Shown one piece after another: positions 44,829-50,975 of a DNA stretch of 50,975 nucleotides. The first letter of the stretch is position 1. The number at the start of each line of letters is the position of its first letter. Source of the stretch: an uncultured Lachnospiraceae bacterium. GTDB taxonomy: Bacteria > Bacillota > Clostridia > Lachnospirales > Lachnospiraceae. Both the position numbers and the translations under genes were made by a program. The stretch spans positions 1 to 50,975 of the forward strand of contig CADANF010000023.1 of assembly GCA_902789175.1 (NCBI GenBank). The letters are read 5' to 3'. The notes below the pieces were generated by a model, which worked only from the letters and a program-made list of their open reading frames with translations, searched no databases and had not been told where the DNA came from.

Positions 44829-45851
44829 ATGGAATTAAAACACGGTATCAATCTTGGCGGATTTTTATCCCAGTGCGACCATACAGACGAACACCATAGA
44901 ACCTTTATCACAAAGGAAGATATAAGATGGATTTCTCTTCAAGGTTTTGATCATGTAAGACTTCCTATAGATTACGAAGTTCTTGAAGATTCCTGTGGTA
45001 TCGAAAAGGGTCTTGGATATGAAATAGTTGAAGATATCATAAATGCAGCAGCAGAAAATAACCTTAATATCATCCTGGATCTCCATAAAGCTCCAGGGTA
45101 CGATTTTAACGATGCCGGGGATGCAGAAAAGAATAACCTCTTTAAGGATCCTGCTTTACAGAACCGCTTTTTAAATCTCTGGACCAACATAGTTAAGCAT
45201 TTCTGTCATCACAAAAATGTGGCCTTTGAATTACTTAATGAAGTTGTTGAAACAGAAAATACTGCTGCCTGGAACGACCTTATCGCCCGTTCCGTTGCAA
45301 CAATAAGAGAATATACCAAAGAATCTCCTATAATATATGGTGGAATCCTCTGGAATTCAGCATCAACTCTTAAATATTTAGAAAAGCCAATGGATGAAAA
45401 TATCTACTTTACATTTCATTTTTATGAGCCTCTTATCTTCACCCACCAGAAAGCTTATTGGGTAAAGAATATGGACATGGAAACAGATGTAAGTTATCCT
45501 GCTTCAAAAGCTGATTACATGGTTCAGTGTAAGAAGATCGGCGACCAGGCCGGTTCTATCCTTGAAACAGATTTTGAATATATCGATAAGGAATTCATGA
45601 GAAGTCTTATGCAGGAAGCCATTAATTCTGCAAAAAACGCCGGCGCCCGTCTTTACTGCGGTGAATATGGTGTTATAGACCAGGCTCCACTTCCTGATAC
45701 TGTAAGATGGTTTAAGGATTGCTGCTCACTCTTTAATGAATATAATATAGGATCTGCCCTTTGGAATTATAAGGAAAAGGATTTCGGACTTATCGATGAT
45801 CATTATTCACCAATAAAAGAAGAACTTCTTAAGATCCTTACAGAAAGATAG
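44829..45851 (+). CDS. Cytosolic GH5 endoglucanase, CelC-like
   Basis: 340 residues, no signal peptide. The whole sequence follows the pattern of Clostridium thermocellum CelC as I know it: MELKHGINLGGFLSQ, GFDHVRLPIDY, LDLHKAPGYDF, FTFHFYEPLIFTHQKAYW. Catalytic acid/base Glu138 in FELLNEVVE and nucleophile Glu279 in LYCGEYGVI are intact. It would cut beta-glucan oligomers taken up by the cell. GGAGG lies upstream of the ATG; a TTGACA hexamer 55 bases upstream has only a poorly spaced TATAAC partner. The 156-base gap before it carries no other feature. It stands alone between ABC-F and a bidirectional terminator. Confidence 0.92.
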   Translation: MELKHGINLGGFLSQCDHTDEHHRTFITKEDIRWISLQGFDHVRLPIDYEVLEDSCGIEKGLGYEIVEDIINAAAENNLNIILDLHKAPGYDFNDAGDAEKNNLFKDPALQNRFLNLWTNIVKHFCHHKNVAFELLNEVVETENTAAWNDLIARSVATIREYTKESPIIYGGILWNSASTLKYLEKPMDENIYFTFHFYEPLIFTHQKAYWVKNMDMETDVSYPASKADYMVQCKKIGDQAGSILETDFEYIDKEFMRSLMQEAINSAKNAGARLYCGEYGVIDQAPLPDTVRWFKDCCSLFNEYNIGSALWNYKEKDFGLIDDHYSPIKEELLKILTER

Positions 45852-45871
45852 ATCAATCTTTAGAACAGATT

Positions 45872-45918
45872 AAAAAAGAAAGACCTTAACTTAAAATCAG
45901 TCAATGGTCTTTCTTTTT
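45872..45918. terminator. Bidirectional terminator after the GH5 gene
   Basis: AAAAAGAAAGACC pairs with GGTCTTTCTTTTT around a 20-base loop; A and T tracts on both sides let it act for the GH5 gene (plus) and the papain-like gene (minus). Confidence 0.85.
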
Positions 45919-45946
45919 ATATATATATAATCATATATGAAATATT

Positions 45947-46618
45947 TTATTTTTTTCTTATATTTAAGATTGATGAAAAATAGAAATTATCTGATTTCTT
46001 TACATACTCCTCATACTCAGAATAATCCATATAATACATTTTTCCCCAGGAAGAAAGTCTAAGCATCAACTTCTCTGTTCCTGGCTCTTCTATATATCCT
46101 GTGACCATCATATAATGCCCCTTAGCACTATTAACTTCCTGAAATTCTTTTTTTGAAACTCTTTCATATAAGGTTACTCTATTTTTATTCAGGTATCCCG
46201 GTCCAACCGAAATAATAACAGGAACATCCATATGATTTATCATTTCCTTGATTCGTCTCTTTAAATTACAAGGAAGCACGCCCCATTTTGCTTTATATGG
46301 CATATTATTTCCTTTGAAAAATCTGTTCATAGCAAGCGAAAGAAAAATTCCCGGTATTCCATGCCAGAACCAGAATTTAAAATAATCTTTCTTTATCATA
46401 TAAAGTCGGTTTAAATAATTTTCCTTACTATTAAACTTCCTGCGAAGCCCTGTCTTCATATAAAGAATGGCGTCATTAAAAGCTATAAGGCCGCATCCAT
46501 AATCAGCCACCAGCTTTTTATTGCTCCACCCCTGATTACCTCCGAATGAGCTCTCAACTACTATGTAGCTTTTTGATAAATTAACTTCCTCAATCTCATT
46601 TAAAACTATCTTTTTCAT
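45947..46618 (-). CDS. Papain-like (C39-type) cysteine peptidase-like protein
   Basis: 223 residues, no signal peptide. The pattern of papain/C39 folds can be followed: Gln29 in GGNQGW as a possible oxyanion residue, Cys42 in ADYGCGLIAFNDA, His168 in KGHYMMVTGY, and SSWG at 189-192, which corresponds to the NSWG of papain with Ser in place of the Asn. A hydrophobic stretch FWFWHGIPGIFLSLAM (82-97) separates the halves. I infer a cysteine peptidase fold, possibly acting on peptides inside the cell, but activity is uncertain given the substitution. It is a lone minus-strand gene between GH5 and DAHP synthase genes. Confidence 0.55.
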   Translation of the reverse strand: MKKIVLNEIEEVNLSKSYIVVESSFGGNQGWSNKKLVADYGCGLIAFNDAILYMKTGLRRKFNSKENYLNRLYMIKKDYFKFWFWHGIPGIFLSLAMNRFFKGNNMPYKAKWGVLPCNLKRRIKEMINHMDVPVIISVGPGYLNKNRVTLYERVSKKEFQEVNSAKGHYMMVTGYIEEPGTEKLMLRLSSWGKMYYMDYSEYEEYVKKSDNFYFSSILNIRKK

Positions 46619-46657
46619 TTTATTTTCATATTTATTTATAAATTTTTAAAATTACTC

Positions 46658-46687
46658 TTGCATTTTGTCGCTTTAAAGTGGTAAAGT
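46658..46687 (+). promoter_or_regulatory. Candidate promoter of the DAHP synthase gene
   Basis: -35 TTGCAT (46658-46663), 18-base spacer, -10 TAAAGT (46682-46687), leaving a leader of about 120 bases. The leader has only weak hairpins (46697-46711, 46776-46790) and none of the hallmarks of a T-box. Confidence 0.35.
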
Positions 46688-46816
46688 ATTAAAGTATTCT
46701 AAAAAAGAATTTTACTACATTATTAAGTTATCACAATTGTGGATTAAAAAAAAGAAGGAAAGCTTATTCATTTTATGATAAACTTTTATCACCACATATA
46801 AGGAGGAACACACATC

Positions 46817-47851
46817 ATGGAAATGCCAATGGAATTTTTAAGAAAACTTCCTACTCCAAAGGAATTAAAGGAAGAATTTCCATTACCTGAAAATGTTAAA
46901 GAAATCAAAGAAACTCGTGACGCAGAGATTGCTAAAATCTTTAAAGGCGAAGATGATCGATTTTTACTTATCATCGGACCTTGCTCTGCAGATAACGAAG
47001 ACGCTGTCCTCGATTATATGACTCGCCTTGCAAAGGTTTCAGATAAAGTAAAAGATAAGATTTTTATAATTCCTCGTGTATATACAAATAAGCCAAGAAC
47101 TCTCGGCCTCGGATATAAGGGAATGCTTCATCAGCCAGATCCTGAAGGAAAAGAGGATATGTTAGCAGGAATCATTGCTATCCGTGAAATGCATGCCAGA
47201 GTTGTAAAGGAAACAGGTTTTACTTGTGCTGAGGAAATGCTCTACCCTGAAAACCATCGTTACTTATCAGATCTTCTCAGCTATGTTGCTATAGGAGCCA
47301 GATCTGTTGAAGATCAGGAACATAGACTTGTTGCCAGCGGAATCGGTATCCCAGCAGGTATGAAGAATCCAACCAGCGGCGACCTTACTGTTATGATGAA
47401 CTCTATCACAGCTGCTCAGAATCCACAGCGTTTCTTATACAGAGGCTGGGAAGTTCAGACAAATGGTAATCCACTGACTCATGCTATTATGAGAGGTTAT
47501 GTAGATCAGTTCGGAAGAAGCATGCCAAATTACCATTACGAAGATCTTATCAGGGTAAATGAAGAATATCAGGCAAAGCATTACGATAATCCTGCAGTAA
47601 TAGTCGATACAAACCACTCTAATTCAAATAAGAAATACTTCGAGCAGATCCGTATCGCTAAAGACGTACTTCATTCAATGCGTCATTCAGACGATATAAG
47701 GAAGCTTGTTAAAGGTCTTATGATTGAAAGCTATATTGAAGACGGCGCTCAAAAGATTGGTGAAGGTGTTTATGGAAAATCCATCACTGATCCATGTCTT
47801 GGATGGGATAAGACTGAAAAGTTAATTTATGACTTAGCAGATCTTCTCTAA
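46817..47851 (+). CDS. aroF: 3-deoxy-7-phosphoheptulonate (DAHP) synthase, class I
   Basis: 344 residues, the AroFGH-type length. First step of aromatic amino-acid synthesis from PEP and erythrose 4-phosphate. Signature stretches: LLIIGPCSADNEDA near residue 50, IPRVYTNKPRT with the PEP-binding Arg/Lys, GARSVEDQEHR, GMKNPTSGD, and the metal-binding VDTNHSNSNK. The N-terminal 40 residues match the regulatory extension of feedback-sensitive E. coli-type enzymes. AAGGAGG lies upstream. The symbol is by family only; which amino acid inhibits it cannot be read. Confidence 0.95.
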   Translation: MEMPMEFLRKLPTPKELKEEFPLPENVKEIKETRDAEIAKIFKGEDDRFLLIIGPCSADNEDAVLDYMTRLAKVSDKVKDKIFIIPRVYTNKPRTLGLGYKGMLHQPDPEGKEDMLAGIIAIREMHARVVKETGFTCAEEMLYPENHRYLSDLLSYVAIGARSVEDQEHRLVASGIGIPAGMKNPTSGDLTVMMNSITAAQNPQRFLYRGWEVQTNGNPLTHAIMRGYVDQFGRSMPNYHYEDLIRVNEEYQAKHYDNPAVIVDTNHSNSNKKYFEQIRIAKDVLHSMRHSDDIRKLVKGLMIESYIEDGAQKIGEGVYGKSITDPCLGWDKTEKLIYDLADLL

Positions 47852-47867
47852 AATCTGAAATTTGATC

Positions 47868-47917
47868 AAAGAGTCACAGATTGTATTTATTTAGTACAAT
47901 TTGTGGCTCTTTTTTTC
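47868..47917 (+). terminator. Terminator of the DAHP synthase gene
   Basis: AAGAGTCACAGATTGTA pairs with TACAATTTGTGGCTCTT, one mismatch, followed by seven T. It lies about 16 bases after the stop. Confidence 0.93.
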
Positions 47918-47987
47918 TTGAATTACCGAAACCATTGTATTATTCTAGTAAAGCACTACTATAAAGGGAAGGAAGACGGAAAAAACT

Positions 47988-48827
47988 ATGAATAATCCAG
48001 CCACTATACTGGAAGCTAGTATTAACGGATCCGTAAGAAAGACCAATCTCACATTCTTTAAAGCTGTTATACTAAGCTTTATGTCAGGCACATTTATTGC
48101 CTTCGGCGCTGCTGCCGCCAATTATGCAGCTCACGATATCTCTAATGCAGGAGTAGCAAAGCTTGTTACAGGTTTTGTATTTCCAGTAGGTCTAATGCTC
48201 GTTATCGTTATGGGAGCAGAGCTCTTCACAGGTAACTGTCTGATTCTGATGGCAGTTCTCGATAAAAAGGTCAGCGTATTAAAATTATTAAAAAACCTTT
48301 TAATTGTTTATTTCGGTAACTTTTTCGGTTGCATTTTAATTGCTCATCTTACTGATATTGCTGGTCAGTGGAACCAGAACAGAGATTTAATTGGTGCTTA
48401 TACTATTAAAGTTGCCTACGGTAAAGTAAGCATGACATTTGGACAGGCTTTTGCATCAGGTATCCTTTGTAATATGTTGGTATGCCTTGCTGTTCTCTGT
48501 GCCACATCCTCAAAAGATGTTGCCGGTAAAGCAACCATGATCTTCTTTATCATCATGGCCTTTGTTCTTTCAGGATATGAGCATTCAGTCGCTAACATGT
48601 ATTATCTTTTTGCAGGAAGAATCGCTTCAAGAGATAACACATTCATGTCTGTTGCCGCAGATACCTACGGTCTTGTATCAGATAAAGTTATCGAGGCTTT
48701 AAGGCTTAAGAATCTTATCGTTAAGAATCTTATTCCGGTTACTCTTGGAAACCTCGTAGGCGGTATGTTATTAACATCACTGCCATTCTGGTTCGTATAT
48801 AGAAAAAAAGAGCAGAGTGAGAAATAG
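47988..48827 (+). CDS. focA: Formate/nitrite transporter (FNT) family channel
   Basis: 279 residues, six membrane helices. FNT motifs: GFVFPVGLMLVIVMGAELFTGN (helix 2 and loop), SGILCNMLVCLAVLCA, and GYEHSVANMYYL with the central pore histidine. In a fermenting anaerobe the likely cargo is formate, although nitrite or hydrosulfide variants share the fold. Monocistronic, followed by a long hairpin element with a plus-strand T tract. Confidence 0.9.
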   Translation: MNNPATILEASINGSVRKTNLTFFKAVILSFMSGTFIAFGAAAANYAAHDISNAGVAKLVTGFVFPVGLMLVIVMGAELFTGNCLILMAVLDKKVSVLKLLKNLLIVYFGNFFGCILIAHLTDIAGQWNQNRDLIGAYTIKVAYGKVSMTFGQAFASGILCNMLVCLAVLCATSSKDVAGKATMIFFIIMAFVLSGYEHSVANMYYLFAGRIASRDNTFMSVAADTYGLVSDKVIEALRLKNLIVKNLIPVTLGNLVGGMLLTSLPFWFVYRKKEQSEK

Positions 48828-48857
48828 ACTGGCGAACGAATAAACTAATAAACGAAC

Positions 48858-48948
48858 GCCCCGATAGTATTGATGCTCAAGTAATCGCGCCAGCGGGCCA
48901 AATATGCCCTTTGGCACGATTCTTTCGCATCTTTTATACTATCGGGGC
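48858..48948 (-). repeat. Long hairpin element, copy 2 (candidate structured RNA or dispersed element)
   Basis: A 91-base hairpin between the convergent focA and the small membrane protein gene at 49003. Outer stem GCCCCGATAGTAT (48858-48870) with its exact complement (48936-48948), then GATGC/GCATC, AATCG/CGATT, and the conserved tip at 48890-48914. Read on the minus strand, the tip is GCC, AAA, GGGC, loop ATATTTG, GCCC, GCT, GGC, the same as copy 1 on the plus strand except for one base. The closing pairs next to the AAA/GCT internal loop differ from copy 1 but remain paired. On the plus strand a T tract follows, so it can also terminate focA. Confidence 0.75.
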
Positions 48949-49002
48949 TGTTTGTTTTTTCTTTACAGCACTTGAATAATGTTTTTCATTGGATTTAAAT
49001 AA

Positions 49003-49395
49003 TTACTTTTTTTCTAAATCCGCAAAATATATTCGATAAACTGTATCAATACCTTTAGGATTACTTTTAAATATTACTTTTATATAATCTTTTTCTTCAA
49101 TTAATTCATAATAGTCATCTGTCATTCTAACATTGTAATCTAAATTCTGTTCAAATTCATATTTGATATCGCCTTGTTTATCCTTAATCGTTATACTTAC
49201 ACTTTTATGTACATTATTTTTGGGAAAAGTAGCCTCTATCTTATATTTTCCATCATCAATTTCCTTCTCAAACCATATAGTTCTTGAGCTATATTCTTTT
49301 ATAGCCGATGCAATAAATACTATTAATATCAAAACAATAATCGTAAAAAAACTCCAAAGATTCACTAAAAGATTATACTTTTTTTCTTCCTTCAT
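49003..49395 (-). CDS. Small membrane-anchored protein, paralogue of the gene before it
   Basis: 130 residues: short cytosolic tail, one membrane helix (about 13-32, LWSFFTIIVLILIVFIASA), then about 95 residues outside, probably beta-rich. It shares its plan and several positions with the 126-residue product encoded at 49402: F-x-E-x2-I-x-DGK, a V-x-I-x-I strand, an L/M-T-x2-x-Y pattern, and an EK-x-YIKV-like strand followed by Y-x-F/Y near the end. It starts six bases after the stop of that gene and ends the three-gene unit. Function unknown. Confidence 0.75.
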   Translation of the reverse strand: MKEEKKYNLLVNLWSFFTIIVLILIVFIASAIKEYSSRTIWFEKEIDDGKYKIEATFPKNNVHKSVSITIKDKQGDIKYEFEQNLDYNVRMTDDYYELIEEKDYIKVIFKSNPKGIDTVYRIYFADLEKK

Positions 49396-49401
49396 TTTAT
49401 C

Positions 49402-49782
49402 TCACCTACTCATATCTTCATAATAAAAGTAATATACATTACTGCCATCATCGCCAATCAACTCTACTTTTATATATTCTTTATCAAACTCCACTTTATA
49501 ATTTTCTTCTGTTAGATTAAGATTATGTGTTTTTATACTTGTATTAAATTCAGAATATATGCCATTATTTCCTCTTATTTTTACATTCACATGAGTTTTA
49601 CCCCAAAATAAGAATCTCTGGTTTTGTATTGCATATACATAACTTTTTCCATCAATTGAGCTCTCATTAAACCAATATCTGTAATTTGAATTTGCCATAG
49701 CAAATAAACATAACAAACCAACAAAAAGCAGACTCCATATTGCTGATAATATCATAATTCTTTTTTTTAATTTATTATTCAT
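49402..49782 (-). CDS. Small membrane-anchored protein, first of two paralogues
   Basis: 126 residues: one membrane helix (about 9-29, IMILSAIWSLLFVGLLCLFAM) and an external domain of about 95 residues with NESSIDGKSYVYAI and KEYIKVEL. The ATG overlaps the stop of the TSP3-repeat gene by eight bases (ATGAATAA), with AAAGGA inside that gene as ribosome site, so translation is coupled. The similarity to the next gene points to a tandem duplication. Immunity or chaperone roles for the upstream secreted protein are possible, but nothing in the sequence proves them. Confidence 0.75.
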   Translation of the reverse strand: MNNKLKKRIMILSAIWSLLFVGLLCLFAMANSNYRYWFNESSIDGKSYVYAIQNQRFLFWGKTHVNVKIRGNNGIYSEFNTSIKTHNLNLTEENYKVEFDKEYIKVELIGDDGSNVYYFYYEDMSR

Positions 49783-50975
49783 CTTCCATCCTTTCGAATA
49801 TATAATCTGTAAACGCTATACTTGCTGCCATTGACCATTCTTTATTAAAATATTGTATTTCAAACAATGGCCAGCGTGCACTAAATTCAAATATCTTACC
49901 ATTCATACGGGTACATAAAAAATATTCCGTAGTATACACATATATTTCCTGAATAAATTTATCCCTCGGCTTATAATCAACATATGTTGTAAACCTCTTC
50001 TTATAATCTTTATTAAAGTATTCGATTATGGCTCCACTTACCCCCTCCCCCTTACTAATCATATTTTGAATATTCACTGCATCAATATCTGCATACAAAT
50101 CATTTAATTTAAAATGAATATCTGTATTTTTTTTTCTTAACATTTCTAATCGAGGATATTTTTTATATACTTCCTCAACTGAATCACAAGCTATCAATTC
50201 ACTCATTGCATCTTTATAAACATCATAATCTGCCCAATCTCCAACTGCAATAGCCGCATCATTCATAGCCGTCTGAAGATCTCCCGCCCAGCCAGCCAAT
50301 GAATCTATTTTTTCCTCTGGCATTAATCCAAAAAAAACTCCATCATCATAAGTTGATTCATATCTAAGCGCTGACATAGTTGCTGCAAGATGATATAAAT
50401 CCCCCTTATCCCCATTTATATCTGCAATATAATCTGAATGGTTTTCAAAATATGAATATAAATCCGGATCATAATTCTTTACATATTCCACAAACTGATA
50501 ATCAATTGCTCCAGCTGTTCCATCCCAGTTTCCGCCAACATAATTACCGTTAAACTGTCTTATAAACATAAATACAAACCAGTCAGAATTTATATATATA
50601 CCATCAGAATAGTATTCTATATATTTTTTATAGATATCAGGTATATCATCACAGTTCTTCAAATAATCATTAGCTATAATTTCTAATTTGCAAATTTGCT
50701 TACATAATTCCTCATTAAGTTGATGCCTTAAAGGTGTAGGATCTGTGGCGTCACCTTCTCCATCTCCGTCAGAATCTGGATTAAGTGGATTGGAATTAAA
50801 GCCTCCCATAACCATTACTTTAGTAGAATCTTCATTATATCTATATTCAAGTTCTACTTCCTCTCCATCCAAAAGACCATCTCCGTCAGTATCAGGATTG
50901 TTTTTATCTAACTTGATACTCTTTCCGTTAAACATTAGAAGCCCTTCTTCATAAGCATCGGGGATTCCATCCGAG
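49775..50975 (-). CDS. Exported protein with TSP3-type calcium-binding repeats, C-terminal part (cut by window end)
   Basis: The frame is open through the window edge (residues SDGIPDAYEEGLL precede the first internal ATG at 50935), so at least 400 residues are present and the N-terminus is missing. The first part has thrombospondin type 3 calcium-binding units: DGIPDAYE, NPDTDGDGLLDGEE, and NPLNPDSDGDGEGDATDPTP. Then comes a domain of about 300 residues without a family I recognise, with conserved-looking DLYHLAATMSALRYES, LAGWAGDLQTAMNDA, and DLYADIDAVN. TSP3 stalks usually carry secreted or surface domains. It is translationally coupled to two small membrane proteins downstream. The region is visibly more AT-rich than its surroundings. 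Confidence 0.8.
   Translation of the reverse strand, partial: SDGIPDAYEEGLLMFNGKSIKLDKNNPDTDGDGLLDGEEVELEYRYNEDSTKVMVMGGFNSNPLNPDSDGDGEGDATDPTPLRHQLNEELCKQICKLEIIANDYLKNCDDIPDIYKKYIEYYSDGIYINSDWFVFMFIRQFNGNYVGGNWDGTAGAIDYQFVEYVKNYDPDLYSYFENHSDYIADINGDKGDLYHLAATMSALRYESTYDDGVFFGLMPEEKIDSLAGWAGDLQTAMNDAAIAVGDWADYDVYKDAMSELIACDSVEEVYKKYPRLEMLRKKNTDIHFKLNDLYADIDAVNIQNMISKGEGVSGAIIEYFNKDYKKRFTTYVDYKPRDKFIQEIYVYTTEYFLCTRMNGKIFEFSARWPLFEIQYFNKEWSMAASIAFTDYIFERMEDE

Noticed and set aside
46619-46816. T-box or other riboswitch ahead of the DAHP synthase gene
   Set aside because: No T-box sequence, specifier loop or antiterminator pair is visible; only short weak hairpins in an AT-rich leader.

Overview
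The window looks like a chromosomal segment of a low-GC Gram-positive anaerobe, most likely a Lachnospiraceae member of the Butyrivibrio/Pseudobutyrivibrio type. The pointers are an HU-rqcP-divIC-tilS-hpt-ftsH cluster that lacks the sporulation genes usually found inside it, an NfnAB-type ferredoxin/NADP transhydrogenase, a cytosolic CelC-like GH5 glucanase, a cytosolic GH13 amylase, class II aldolase and a fructose PTS. The genus is inference. No prophage, transposase, integrase or CRISPR array is visible.

Layout, left to right. (1) 1-201: start of a secreted protein cut by the window edge, with its own promoter and a CcpA-like site. (2) 433-7212, minus strand: fba, then a fructose operon read fruK-fruA-ptsH-ptsI-deoR, so the general PTS proteins HPr and EI are encoded inside a sugar operon. 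The HPr has Gly where the regulatory Ser46 should be. (3) 7523-12350: uvrB-uvrA excision repair with a LexA-like box upstream. (4) 12473-16675: GH13 amylase followed by the TrkH/TrkA potassium system. (5) 17098-21898: HU, RqcP, DivIC, TilS, Hpt, FtsH housekeeping cluster. (6) 22008-26698: mutS2 followed by a two-component system. (7) 26844-29801: large cell-surface protein. (8) 30093-32520, plus strand: YhaM-type exonuclease and GlmM. (9) 32621-39552, minus strand: a tightly spaced run murJ, DUF815 ATPase, nth, a 36-residue membrane protein, a VanW lipoprotein, an AIR-synthase-like gene and trmL. (10) 39639-41995: tRNA-Ser(CGA), nfnA, nfnB. (11) 42325-48827, mostly plus strand: CmpB-like membrane protein, ABC-F ATPase, GH5 glucanase, DAHP synthase and a formate/nitrite channel, with one minus-strand papain-like gene between. 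(12) 49003-50975, minus strand: an AT-rich three-gene accessory unit, a TSP3-repeat protein (cut by the window edge) followed by two paralogous small membrane proteins.

Most genes are ordinary core metabolism: sugars enter through the fructose PTS or as oligosaccharides cut inside the cell, pass through 1-phosphofructokinase and aldolase, and redox is balanced through ferredoxin/NADP (Nfn) and formate export.

The signal least explained by known features is a pair of long hairpins (32525-32612 and 48858-48948). They share a 25-base core at 24 of 25 positions, in opposite orientation, but have unrelated or compensatorily changed flanking stems. This is the pattern of a structured RNA or a dispersed hairpin element. 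Other points worth checking are the Ser46-less HPr, the TSP3 three-gene unit, the unlisted 36-residue membrane protein, and the LexA box separated from uvrB by a terminator-like hairpin.
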